The notes under the pieces: generated by a model | Database searches by the model: none | Told to the model about the DNA's origin: nothing | The model's input: only the letters and a program-made list of their open reading frames with translations | Source: Phycisphaerae bacterium | GTDB lineage: Bacteria > Planctomycetota > Phycisphaerae > Phycisphaerales > SM1A02 | Reading direction: 5' to 3' | DNA: 6,415 nt | NCBI GenBank assembly: GCA_016873355.1 | Contig: VGXK01000124.1 | Span: 1-6,415, forward strand | In this document: piece by piece, positions 1 to 6,415 of the stretch | Layout: the number at the start of each line of letters is the position of its first letter | Position numbering within the stretch: position 1 is the first letter of the stretch | Translations under genes and position numbers: made by a program

Positions 1-3000
1 GCGCCGGCCGCGGCGCAGCCGCCGCCGACGGGCGATGCCGATCCGCCGCCCGTGATCGCCGTCGATCCCGGCACGAACTCGCTCGTGCTGCTCGGAAGTC
101 GTCGCTGGGTGGAGCGCATGCTTCAGCTTGCGCAGCAGGTGGCGGATCAGCTTCCGCCTCCCGCCACGGAAGTGCGCGTGATCGAGCTTCCCCCGGGAAT
201 GGATCCGAATCGGCTGCGAGGCCTGCTCGGCGAAGCGATGCGCGTGGTCACGCCGCCGGGCGGACGACCGGGCGACCTCTCGCGCCGCGTCAGCGTGATG
301 GCCGATGCTCCCGGGCGGGCGCTCATCGTCGCGGCGACCGATTCCGACTTCCGCCAGCTCGCGCCGATTCTCGCGGCGCTCTCGCGCACGAGCGGCACCG
401 GCGCCGTGGCGGTCGAGACGCTGGCGCCCAGGTTCGTCACGGCGAACGACGCGGTGACCACCATCCGGCAGATTCTCGCGGCGCGAGCCCGCGCCATCGC
501 CGCCACCGGCGGCGCTCCCGGAATCGACGCGGAGTTCGCCGTCGATCCTCGGGGCAACTCGATCATCGCCGTCGGCGGCCGCGCCGCGCTCGACGAGGCG
601 ATCAGGCTGCTCGCCGTGGTCGACGTCGATCCCGTGGCCGGCGGCGCGCCGCTGCGAATCATGGAGCTCTCGCATCTGCGTCCGCAGACCGCCGCCAAGG
701 TGGTGCGCGACGCCGTGCTCGCCGGCGATCCGCTCGCCGCGTCGAAGACCACGCTCATCGCGGAGGAGGAGACGGGCGTGCTGCTCGTCCGCGCCCCGGA
801 ACCCGTGTTGGCGCGCATCGCCGAGGTGCTCGCCGAGGTCGATCGCGACTCGGGCGCCGATTTCGCGATCCGCACGCTCAAGGTGGAACACGCCGACGCG
901 CAGGTCGTGGGCGACGTGGTGCAGCGCTTCTTCGAGGATCGCGCCCGCATCATGGCGGCCGGTCGCGGCCGACCCGCCACGCGCACCGTCTCCGTGATCG
1001 CGGATCCGCGCACCGGCACGCTGCTCGTCGGCGCCGGCGAAGCGGACTTCGCCGAAGTGACCCGCATCGCGAAGGAGCTCGACGCGCCGAGCGCGGCGAG
1101 CGACCTCCAGTTCCGCATCTTCCCGCTCAAGCACGCGGAGGCGAGCGAAATCGTCGAGACCGTTCGCACGCTCACCACGGAGCTGGCGCAGAGCGAGATG
1201 CCCTTGATGTGGATGCGGGGCTTCTCGCCGCGCGCAAGCTCGCGCGACGCATTCGCCGTGCGCGCCGACGACCGCCTCAACGCGCTCGTCGTGACCGGGC
1301 GCGGCGATCGATTCGCGATGGTCGAAAGCCTGCTCGCCGCGATCGACGTGCCGCCGGCCGAGGGGCAGGGGCGCGTGGTGCGCTTCTATCGCCTGAAGCA
1401 CGCGGACATCCACATGGTGCTCCAGCTGGCGAACGACGCCCTCGGGCGCACCGGCTCGGAACGCCGCTGGTGGGAAGGCGAACGGGCCGCCCGCGCCCGC
1501 ATCGTGGCGGAGATCCGCACGAACACGCTCATCGTCACCGCCACCGCGTCGCAGCAGCAGGAGGTCGCCGCGCTCATCACCTCGATCGACGAGGCGGTCA
1601 CGCTTCCCGAGATCGACACGGTGGTCATTGCGCTCGAGTTCGCGCCCGCGGTGGACGTGGCGAACACGCTGCGGCAGTTCCTGAACGATCGTGCCCGCAC
1701 GGAGAATCGCGTGCTCTCGAGCGCCTCGGTCGTTCCGAGCGCAAGCGCGAACACGCTGCTCGTGGCCGCAAGCGAGAACGACATCGCCACGATCCGCGAT
1801 CTCGTGGCCAAGATCGATCAGCCGAGCGCGAGCGCCGACCGCACCCTCGAGATCATCAAGCTGAAGAAGGGTCTCGCGCCCGACATCTCGCGGATCGTGC
1901 AGGAGCAGTTCGGCCGCCGCGCGGGCGCCGCCCAGGGCGTGATCATCACGGCCGACGCGCGCACGAACAGCATCATCCTGAACGCGCCGCAGTCGCTCTT
2001 CCCGCAGGTGAAGGCGCTCGTCGACAAGCTCGACGCGCCGATCGACGCCGACGAGTCGGTCATCCGCACCTTCGCCCTCACCGGCGCGAAGGCCGACGAG
2101 GCGGTGCGCATCCTCTCGCAGACGCTCCAGCTCGATCCGCAGGGACGCACGCGCGGCGTGACGATCCGGCTCGACGACGCCGACGAGCATTCGCCGCCGG
2201 TCGAGGTGCGAGGCCGCGTCGTCGCCGACAAGCGTTCGAACAGCATCGTGGTCACCGCGACGCCCGAGAGCATTCCGATCATCGAGCACCTGGTGTCGAA
2301 GCTCGACACGGTGGCCGCGAAGCCGACGCTCGAGTACCGCGTGCTGCCGCTCACCCACGTCGACGCGGGCGAGATCAGCTGGACGCTCCGCACCATGCTC
2401 CGCAACCGCGAGGCGGGCGAAGCGGACATCCGCGTCGACTACGACCCGCAGGAGAACCGGCTCATCGTCGGCGCCACCCCCGAGCAGTTCAAGGAGGTGG
2501 AGCGCATCCTGGCCGAACTCGATCGGCCGTCGGAGCGGGCCCGGACCACCGAGTTCGTGGCGCTCAAGCACGCGCAGTCCGAGCAGGTGCGGCAGGCGCT
2601 CTCCTTCTTCTACGGTCCGGGCGCCGTCGACGCGTCGGGTCCGGCGCAGCGGGACGTCATCATCGTGGCCGATCCCGCGAGCAATTCGCTCGTCATCTCG
2701 GCGGCGAAGGACGAATGGGACGGCATCCGCGCGCTGCTCGAGAAGCTCGACAGCGTCGAGTACGACGCGAGCGTGCAGCTCCGCGTGATTCCGCTCGAGC
2801 ACGCGGAGGCGTCCAGCGTGGCGGAGGCGATCAACAACGCCTTCCGCGTGACGGCGGAGCGAGGCGAAAAGGGCGGCGATCAGCGCCGCGCCGCGGCGCC
2901 AGCGCGCGAAGGACAGAGGCCCGAGGAGGCGCCGCCGCCGGCGGTGCTCGTGCCGCCCGATCGCTGGGTCAGCGCGGTCGCGGAGCCGCGCACGAATTCG

Positions 3001-6000
3001 CTCATCGTCTCGGCGAGTCGTCAGAACCTCGACAAGATCCAGGCGATCGTCGTCCAGCTCGACGTCGCCGAGAGCAGCAAGCTTCCGCCGCCGAGGCTCA
3101 TTCCGGTCGAAAGCGGAAGTCCCGAGCAGCTCGCGCAGGCGCTGCGCGAGATCTACGGCGATCGCGCCGGGCGCACGGGCGCCGGCGCGCGGGAGGGATC
3201 GAGCCGCGCCGTGCGCATCGTGGGCGACGTGGCGAGCGGCGTCGTCATCGTCCGCGCGCCGGACGAGGACTTCACCGCGATCAAGGCGCTTGCCGAGGCG
3301 CTTCAGCAGCAGGTCGACGGTCGCGGCCTCAGCGTGCGCGTGCTGAAGCTCGCGCAGGCGCCCGCGTCGCGCGTGGCCGCCGCGGTGCGCGAAGCGTTCG
3401 CCGCCCGCGCGAAGCAGGCGAACCTTCCGTTCAGCATCCAGGCCGACCCCGGAAGCAACGCCGTGGTGGTCGCCGCGACCGGCGCGCTCTGGAACGAGAT
3501 CGAGGCGACGGTGAAGACCCTCGATCAGATGGCGCCCGCGGCCGGGCAGAACGTGCTCATCATCGACCTTCAGAACGTCCCGCCGAGCACGGTCGAGCGC
3601 GTGATCCAGACGCTCGGGCTCAACCGGCCGCAGCCGGCCGACAGCGTGTCGCGCCTCGTGAACGAGCCGGTGCAGGTGGCCGCCGTGCCCGGTCGCAACG
3701 CGGTCATGGTGATCGCGAATCCGGGCGATCGCGAGACGGTCGTGGCGCTCGTCAAGGCGATCGACGCGGAACCGAAGCTCGCCGAGATGCAGATGCAGGT
3801 CGTGCGCCTGCGCAACGCGAGCGCGCCGACCGTGGTGCGCACGCTCGAGCAGATGATGACGCCGGCCGCGCCCGGAGCGGAGTCGTCGCTGCTTCGCGCG
3901 CTCCAGGAGCAGGTGCGCCGGCTGACGCTTCGGCGCGACGGCGCCGACCAGCCCGACGTGACGCTCGACCTCGCCGCACCGATCAAGCTCGTCGCCGACG
4001 AGCGCATGAACGCCGTGATCATCGGCTCGAGCGAGTCGAACGTCGCGGCGCTTCGAGAAGCGGTCGCCCTGCTCGACAGCGTGCCCACCGCCGACGGCGT
4101 GACCGTCCGGATCTTCGCGCTCGAGAACATGCCGGCGGCGCAGTTCGCACGGCTCGTGCGCGAGCTCTTCACGCAGGGCCGCAACCTGGCGAATCTGCCG
4201 CTCTCGACCGTCAAGGCGATGCCCGGCGGCGAAGTGGGCAAGGCGCTCGTGGGCGACGTGGCGATCTCGGTCGACGACCGCACGAACACCGTCGTCGTCG
4301 CCGGGCGCGACGAAGCGGTCGCGTTCGTCGAAGTGCTCCAGCAGCGGCTCGATTCGGACGCGGTCGTGGGCTGGGTGGAGCCTCGCATCCTTCCATTGCG
4401 CTACGCGGACGCTCGGGAGCTCGCGACCACGCTCACCGAAGTGCTCGCCGAGACGCGCGGCGGCCGCGCGGGCGGCGCCGGCGCCGAGTTGAGCCCGCTT
4501 CAGCGCCAGGTCGCGCGCCTTCGCATGCTCAAGCTCGATCCGAACGGCGCGCCGAAGGCGCTCGACTCGGATCTCTTCCAGCCGCTCACCCAGATCGTGC
4601 TTCGCGCGGACGCCGCCATGAACGCGATCGTCTGCGTCGGCACGCCCGCGAACCTCGACATCGTGTCCGAGCTCGTGCAGCTGCTCGACGTCGAGGCCGC
4701 GAGCCCGAGCGCGCTCGTGCGCGTCTATCCGATCCAGAACGCGTCCGCGTCGCGGCTCGCCTCCACCATGCAGCAGCTCTTCGAGGCGCAGTTCCAGGCA
4801 AAGGCGATCCGCGCGGAGGATCGGCTCAAGGTGGTTCCCGACGAACGCACGAACAGTCTCGTCGTGTCGACGAGCAATCGGAGCTTCGCCGTCTTCGAGC
4901 AGCTGCTCAAGCAGCTCGACCAGTCGGTGGCGCCGGAGATCAAGGAGATCCGCACGGTGGCGCTTCAGAGCGCCTCCGCCGCGCGGCTGGCGCCGATCAT
5001 CCAGCAGGTGATGGACGCGCGGCTCGAGCGACTTCGCAAGATCCAGCCCGAGACCGCGGAGCTCGAGCGCGTCGTCGTGGTGGCGGACAGCCGATCGAAC
5101 TCGCTCGTGGTGGCCGCGGCGCAGGAGAGCTGGCAGGTGGCGGAGAAGCTCATCGCCGATCTCGACCGCGACCTCGAGCAGGCGCAGGCGGCGCTGCACG
5201 TGCTCACGCTCAAGAAGGGCAATCTCGAACGCGTGGCCGCCGCGATCACGCAGATCATGGAGCGCCGCTACGCCGATCTTCCGCCCGACGTGCGCCGTCG
5301 CGTGCGTCCGATGGTGCTCACCGATCCGCGCACGAGCAGCCTGCTCATCTCGGCGGCGCCGGGCGACTTCGCCGACATCGAGCGGGTGATCGCCCAGCTC
5401 GAAGCGACGCCGCTCGATCCCGCGGTGCGCGTGGAGGTGATTCCGGTCGCCACCGCCCGCGCCGAGCAGCTCGCGCCCCGTCTCCAGACGCTCATGCGCG
5501 AGCGCATGTCGACGCTCGGCGAGGCCGAGACTCCCGGCGATCGCGTGTCGATCGCCCCCGATCCGGCGAGCAACAGCCTCATCGTCGCCGCGAACGAGGA
5601 GAACCTGACGATCGTCAAGCAGCTCGTCGAAGCGCTCACGAAGGCGGGCGAGGACGCCGTCGAAGGTCGGCTCGTCGAGGTGGTGCTGCTCCACAAGAGC
5701 CGCGCGCAGGATCTCGTGCCGGTGCTCAACGACCTCTACGTGAACGAGCAGAATCGGCGCCGCGGAGAGAACACGGTGCGCGTGACGGCCGAGCAGCGGC
5801 TGAACGCGCTGCTCATCACCGGACTCGAGCCCGACGTCGCGGCCGTGCGCCGCATGGCGGGCGAGCTCGACGGCACGCGACCGGCCACGATCGTCGAGAT
5901 CAAGTACCTGCCGCTCACGAGCGCGAACGTCGTCGAGACGGTGAACCTGATCGAGAACGTGCTCGCCGGCAACACGCTCGCGGGCGGGCGACCCGGCCAG

Positions 6001-6415
6001 CAGGCCACCGTGGTGAAGTACCTGCGGCAGATCCCCGGCGCCGCCGACGGCACCACGACCGAGACCGAAGTGAGCGCCGCCGTGCGCGCGAGCATCTCGC
6101 TCGTGCCCGACGTGCGGACGAACACGGTCATCGCCCGCGCTCCGCGCGACGCGATGGAGCTCATCGAGAAGATGATCAAGGATCTCGATGCGTCGAGCGC
6201 GGGCAGCCAGTCGATCAAGGTGCTGCGGCTCGTGAACGCCGACGCCGCGCAGATGGCGCGGGTGCTCACCGAGCTCTTCAACCTGCAGCAGCAGGGCAAT
6301 CTCTTCGTGCTCAAGCCGCGCGAGGCGCCGAGCGGCGGGGCGGGGGCGGGAGCCGCGGCCCCCGGCTCCGGCGCGGCGGCCGGCGGCACGGGCGCCGCCG
6401 TCACCGGGGCTCCCT
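1..6415 (+). CDS. Giant secretin N-domain (NolW-like) repeat protein, partial at both ends
   Basis: Frame 1 is open for 2138 codons with no stop; start and stop both lie outside, so this is an internal fragment. The product is 26 tandem units of the Secretin_N fold (strand, helix, strand, strand, helix), 24 of them complete. The best-conserved segment is 'AD-x-R-T-N-S-L-I-V', followed about 15-20 residues later by a helix ending 'LD'. The core Asn positions are spaced 72 to 112 residues apart, averaging about 84. Asn is kept in 20 of 25 visible cores. In GspD, PilQ and related proteins these domains form stacked periplasmic rings below the outer-membrane barrel; GspD has an N0 plus three. No barrel domain, signal peptide or hydrophobic membrane segment is visible. 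There is one cysteine (1545) and ten tryptophans. An extracytoplasmic ring, channel or scaffold role is inferred; the transported substrate, if any, is unknown. The family call is firm and the cellular role is not. Confidence 0.92.
52..162 (+). repeat. R1: secretin N-domain unit, C-terminal half only
   Basis: Residues 18-54. The core is 'VDPGTNSLVL' with Asn26, followed by a helix to about residue 51. The first strand and helix lie left of the window. It is preceded by an Ala/Pro-rich stretch (residues 1-17), probably the end of the variable loop of this unit, comparable to the loop that opens in R26. Confidence 0.8.
166..387 (+). repeat. R2: secretin N-domain unit with degenerate core
   Basis: Residues 56-129. 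First strand 'EVRVIELP', helix around 69-83, Pro/Gly-rich loop, then 'VMADAPGRALIVAA'. Arg106 stands where Asn is normal and Pro104 where Arg is normal. The closing helix runs 117-128, and the usual terminal 'LD' is missing. It fits the fold only in register with its neighbours, so the call is weaker than for most units. Confidence 0.7.
403..630 (+). repeat. R3: secretin N-domain unit
   Basis: Residues 135-210. First strand 'AVAVETLAPRF', helix 150-165, short Ala/Gly loop, core 'VDPRGNSIIAV' with Asn186, closing helix ending 'VVDVD'. Its core Asn is 80 residues after the equivalent position of R2. Confidence 0.85.
649..849 (+). repeat. R4: secretin N-domain unit with degenerate core
   Basis: Residues 217-283. 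First strand 'PLRIMELSHL', helix 'AAKVVRDAVL', then the core 'IAEEETGVLLVRA', in which Gly259 replaces Asn and the Asp and Arg positions are both Glu. The closing helix ends 'VLAEVD'. This is one of the compact units. Confidence 0.75.
856..1089 (+). repeat. R5: secretin N-domain unit, Gly in place of core Asn
   Basis: Residues 286-363. First strand 'FAIRTLKVEHADA', helix 'VVGDVVQRFFEDRA', Arg/Gly-rich loop 321-328, core 'IADPRTGTLLVGA' with Gly339 replacing Asn while 'ADPRT' is kept, closing helix ending 'AKELDAP'. Confidence 0.87.
1099..1356 (+). repeat. R6: secretin N-domain unit
   Basis: Residues 367-452. First strand 'FRIFPLKHAEA', helix 'EIVETVRTLTTEL', a loop unusually rich in Met and aromatic residues ('PLMWMRGF', 401-408), core 'RADDRLNALVVTG' with Asn427, closing helix ending 'LLAAIDVPP'. 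Confidence 0.9.
1372..1593 (+). repeat. R7: secretin N-domain unit
   Basis: Residues 458-531. First strand 'VVRFYRLKHADI', helix 468-481, a basic loop with a Trp pair (490-491), core 'VAEIRTNTLIVTA' with Asn508, closing helix 'EVAALITSID'. Confidence 0.9.
1615..1824 (+). repeat. R8: secretin N-domain unit
   Basis: Residues 539-608. First strand 'TVVIALEFAPA', helix 'VANTLRQFLNDRA', core 'VVPSASANTLLVAA' with Asn584; the usual Asp is Ser580 and the usual Arg is Ser582. The closing helix ends 'LVAKIDQP'. Confidence 0.87.
1837..2040 (+). repeat. R9: secretin N-domain unit, near-consensus
   Basis: Residues 613-680. First strand 'TLEIIKLKKGLA', helix 'DISRIVQEQFGRR', very short loop, core 'ITADARTNSIILNA' with Asn656, closing helix 'VKALVDKLDAP'. 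This is one of the clearest compact examples. The 'LKKG' turn recurs only in R22. Confidence 0.93.
2053..2310 (+). repeat. R10: secretin N-domain unit
   Basis: Residues 685-770. First strand 'VIRTFALTGAKA', helix 'EAVRILSQTLQL', an acidic loop of about 25 residues (711-737), core 'VVADKRSNSIVVTA' with Asn747, closing helix 'IEHLVSKLDT'. Confidence 0.91.
2326..2529 (+). repeat. R11: secretin N-domain unit
   Basis: Residues 776-843. First strand 'LEYRVLPLTHVDA', helix 'EISWTLRTMLRNRE', minimal loop, core 'VDYDPQENRLIVGA' with Asn819, closing helix 'VERILAELDRP'. Its core Asn lies 72 residues after that of R10, the shortest spacing in the array, shared with the R8-R9 interval. Confidence 0.92.
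2542..2754 (+). repeat. R12: secretin N-domain unit
   Basis: Residues 848-918. First strand 'TEFVALKHAQS', helix 'EQVRQALSFFYG', short loop, core 'IVADPASNSLVISA' with Asn895, closing helix 'IRALLEKLDS'. Confidence 0.92.
2770..3066 (+). repeat. R13: secretin N-domain unit with long charged loop
   Basis: Residues 924-1022. First strand 'VQLRVIPLEHAEA', helix 'SVAEAINNAFRV', then an insert of about 35 residues (954-988), first rich in Arg, Lys and Glu, then Pro-rich ('EEAPPPA'). The core is 'AVAEPRTNSLIVSA' with Asn999, and the closing helix ends 'IVVQLDV'. The insert is probably disordered and exposed. Confidence 0.91.
3085..3318 (+). repeat. R14: secretin N-domain unit with degenerate core
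   Basis: Residues 1029-1106. First strand 'PRLIPVESGSP', helix 'QLAQALREIYGDRA', Gly/Arg-rich loop, core 'IVGDVASGVVIVRA' with Gly1080 replacing Asn and Gly1075 replacing the usual Ala. The closing helix ends 'ALQQQVD'. Confidence 0.83.
3328..3531 (+). repeat. R15: secretin N-domain unit
   Basis: Residues 1110-1177. First strand 'LSVRVLKLAQAPA', helix 'VAAAVREAFAARAKQA', minimal loop, core 'IQADPGSNAVVVAA' with Asn1153, closing helix 'IEATVKTLDQM'. Confidence 0.91.
3547..3768 (+). repeat. R16: secretin N-domain unit
   Basis: Residues 1183-1256. First strand 'NVLIIDLQNVPP', helix 'TVERVIQTLGLN', loop 1209-1223, core 'VAAVPGRNAVMVIA' with Asn1233 (Val in place of Asp, Gly in place of Arg), closing helix 'VVALVKAIDA'. 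Confidence 0.87.
3790..4083 (+). repeat. R17: secretin N-domain unit with long insert
   Basis: Residues 1264-1361. First strand 'MQVVRLRNASA', helix 'TVVRTLEQMMTP', then an insert of about 45 residues (1287-1330) that appears partly helical around 'LQEQVRRL' (1301-1308). The core is 'LVADERMNAVIIGS' with Asn1337, and the closing helix ends 'AVALLDS'. The insert resembles that of R19. Confidence 0.9.
4096..4356 (+). repeat. R18: secretin N-domain unit
   Basis: Residues 1366-1452. First strand 'VTVRIFALENMPA', helix 'FARLVRELFTQGRN', loop of about 25 residues (1395-1419), core 'ISVDDRTNTVVVAG' with Asn1429, closing helix 'FVEVLQQRLDS'. Confidence 0.91.
4375..4692 (+). repeat. R19: longest complete unit, with the only cysteine
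   Basis: Residues 1459-1564. First strand 'PRILPLRYADA', helix 'ELATTLTEVLAET', then an insert of about 50 residues (1486-1534) beginning Gly/Ala-rich and continuing with 'LQRQVARL' (1500-1507). The core is 'LRADAAMNAIVCVG' with Asn1541 and Cys1545, the only cysteine in the visible protein. The closing helix ends 'LVQLLDV'. Confidence 0.89.
4711..4923 (+). repeat. R20: secretin N-domain unit
   Basis: Residues 1571-1641. First strand 'LVRVYPIQNASA', helix 'LASTMQQLFEAQFQ', short loop, core 'VVPDERTNSLVVST' with Asn1618, closing helix 'FEQLLKQLDQ'. It opens the evenly spaced block R20-R24. Confidence 0.92.
4939..5169 (+). repeat. R21: secretin N-domain unit
   Basis: Residues 1647-1723. First strand 'EIRTVALQSASA', long helix 'LAPIIQQVMDARLERL', charged loop, core 'VVADSRSNSLVVAA' with Asn1700, closing helix 'AEKLIADLDR'. 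Confidence 0.92.
5188..5406 (+). repeat. R22: secretin N-domain unit, Ser in place of core Asn
   Basis: Residues 1730-1802. First strand 'ALHVLTLKKGNL', long helix 'VAAAITQIMERRYADL', core 'VLTDPRTSSLLISA' with Ser1779 replacing Asn inside an otherwise consensus motif, closing helix 'IERVIAQLEA'. Confidence 0.91.
5422..5643 (+). repeat. R23: secretin N-domain unit
   Basis: Residues 1808-1881. First strand 'VRVEVIPVATARA', long helix 'LAPRLQTLMRERMSTL', core 'IAPDPASNSLIVAA' with Asn1858, closing helix 'VKQLVEALTK', in which Thr replaces the usual terminal Asp. Confidence 0.91.
5662..5874 (+). repeat. R24: secretin N-domain unit
   Basis: Residues 1888-1958. First strand 'LVEVVLLHKSRA', helix 'DLVPVLNDLYVNEQ', short basic loop 'NRRRGE', core 'VTAEQRLNALLITG' with Asn1935, closing helix 'VRRMAGELDG'. 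Confidence 0.91.
5884..6192 (+). repeat. R25: secretin N-domain unit with long loop
   Basis: Residues 1962-2064. First strand 'IVEIKYLPLTSA', helix 'VVETVNLIENVLAG', then a loop of about 40 residues (1989-2031) with 'VVKYLRQIPG' and a Thr/Glu-rich segment. The core is 'SLVPDVRTNTVIARA' with Asn2041, and the closing helix ends 'MIKDLDA'. Confidence 0.91.
6208..6414 (+). repeat. R26: secretin N-domain unit, N-terminal half, opening into Ala/Gly linker
   Basis: Residues 2070-2138. First strand 'SIKVLRLVNADA', helix 'MARVLTELFNLQQQ', a short segment 'LFVLKPRE', then a low-complexity stretch of Ala, Gly, Pro, Ser and Thr from about 2109 to the window edge. The second half (AD-x-RTN core and closing helix) should lie just right of the window. 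Confidence 0.82.

Noticed and set aside
147..1280. Long open frame on the minus strand, with similar ones in the same antisense frame at 1386-1811, 1818-2429, 2610-2837, 3570-4388, 4725-4955, 4965-5258, 5268-5729 and 5736-6404
   Set aside because: All lie in the antisense frame whose third codon positions coincide with those of the plus-strand gene, where a high-GC wobble position removes stops. Their products are Ser/Ala/Arg/Thr-rich, show no recognisable domain and merely mirror the repeat periodicity of the sense protein.
3752..4801. Shorter minus-strand open frames at 3752-3979, 4211-4396 and 4586-4801
   Set aside because: Their products are very Arg/Ala-rich with no domain pattern, they are entirely antisense to the continuous coding frame, and they are explained by base composition.
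1..6415. Other repeat-protein families (TPR, HEAT, beta-propeller)
   Set aside because: Each unit alternates strands and helices with an AD-x-RTN turn between two strands; this is not an all-helical pair nor a run of four strands, and it matches the secretin N-domain.
1..6415. Secretin barrel domain, AMIN domain, signal peptide or membrane helix
   Set aside because: I searched the translation by eye and found no unit departing from the N-domain pattern and no hydrophobic stretch long enough for a membrane segment. If present, they lie outside the window.
6319..6415. GC-rich low-complexity stretch as a possible terminator or intergenic region
   Set aside because: The frame stays open through it and it encodes an Ala/Gly-rich linker. 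There is no stop codon and no hairpin followed by a T run.
1..6415. CRISPR array or DNA-level tandem repeat
   Set aside because: The periodicity is only at protein level with variable spacing; there are no identical direct repeats separated by unique spacers.

Overview
The window lies entirely inside one gene. Plus-strand frame 1 is open from base 1 to base 6414: 2138 codons with no stop, and the last base starts one more codon. Neither the real start nor the stop is present, so the gene and its product are longer than shown. There is no intergenic DNA, RNA gene, mobile element, CRISPR array, promoter or terminator that I can support.

The protein is a tandem array of small domains of about 70 to 112 residues. 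Each repeats one pattern: a strand such as 'RVIPLEHA', an amphipathic helix such as 'VAxxLxxLF', a loop of variable length, a strand ending in 'VxAD', the turn 'RTN', a strand such as 'SLIVxA', and a closing helix that ends in 'LD'. This is the beta-alpha-beta-beta-alpha signature of the secretin N-domain (NolW-like, Secretin_N family), also called a ring-building motif. I count 26 units, numbered R1 to R26 from the left edge: 24 complete, and one cut at each end. Known secretins usually carry a handful of such domains, so this array is far outside the ordinary. No secretin barrel domain, signal peptide or membrane segment lies in the window.

Layout by residue (residue n is bases 3n-2 to 3n): 1-54, Ala/Pro-rich stretch and the end of R1; 56-452, R2-R6, including three units whose core Asn is replaced; 458-918, R7-R12, mostly compact; 924-1564, R13-R19, with the longest internal loops (R13, R17, R19) and a related insert in R17 and R19; 1571-1958, R20-R24, the most regularly spaced block; 1962-2138, R25 with a long loop, then the first half of R26, which runs into an Ala/Gly-rich linker at the window edge.

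The organism is high-GC, with strong preference for C or G at the third codon position (CTC, GTC, ATC, CGC, GCG, AAG). From the composition and from the general occurrence of giant multi-domain secretin-like proteins, I favour a Planctomycetota-type bacterium (for example Phycisphaerae), as a low-confidence inference. Other high-GC Gram-negative groups are possible. How the units act together is inferred: they may stack as rings in a very long periplasmic channel or scaffold, or form an extended beads-on-a-string protein.
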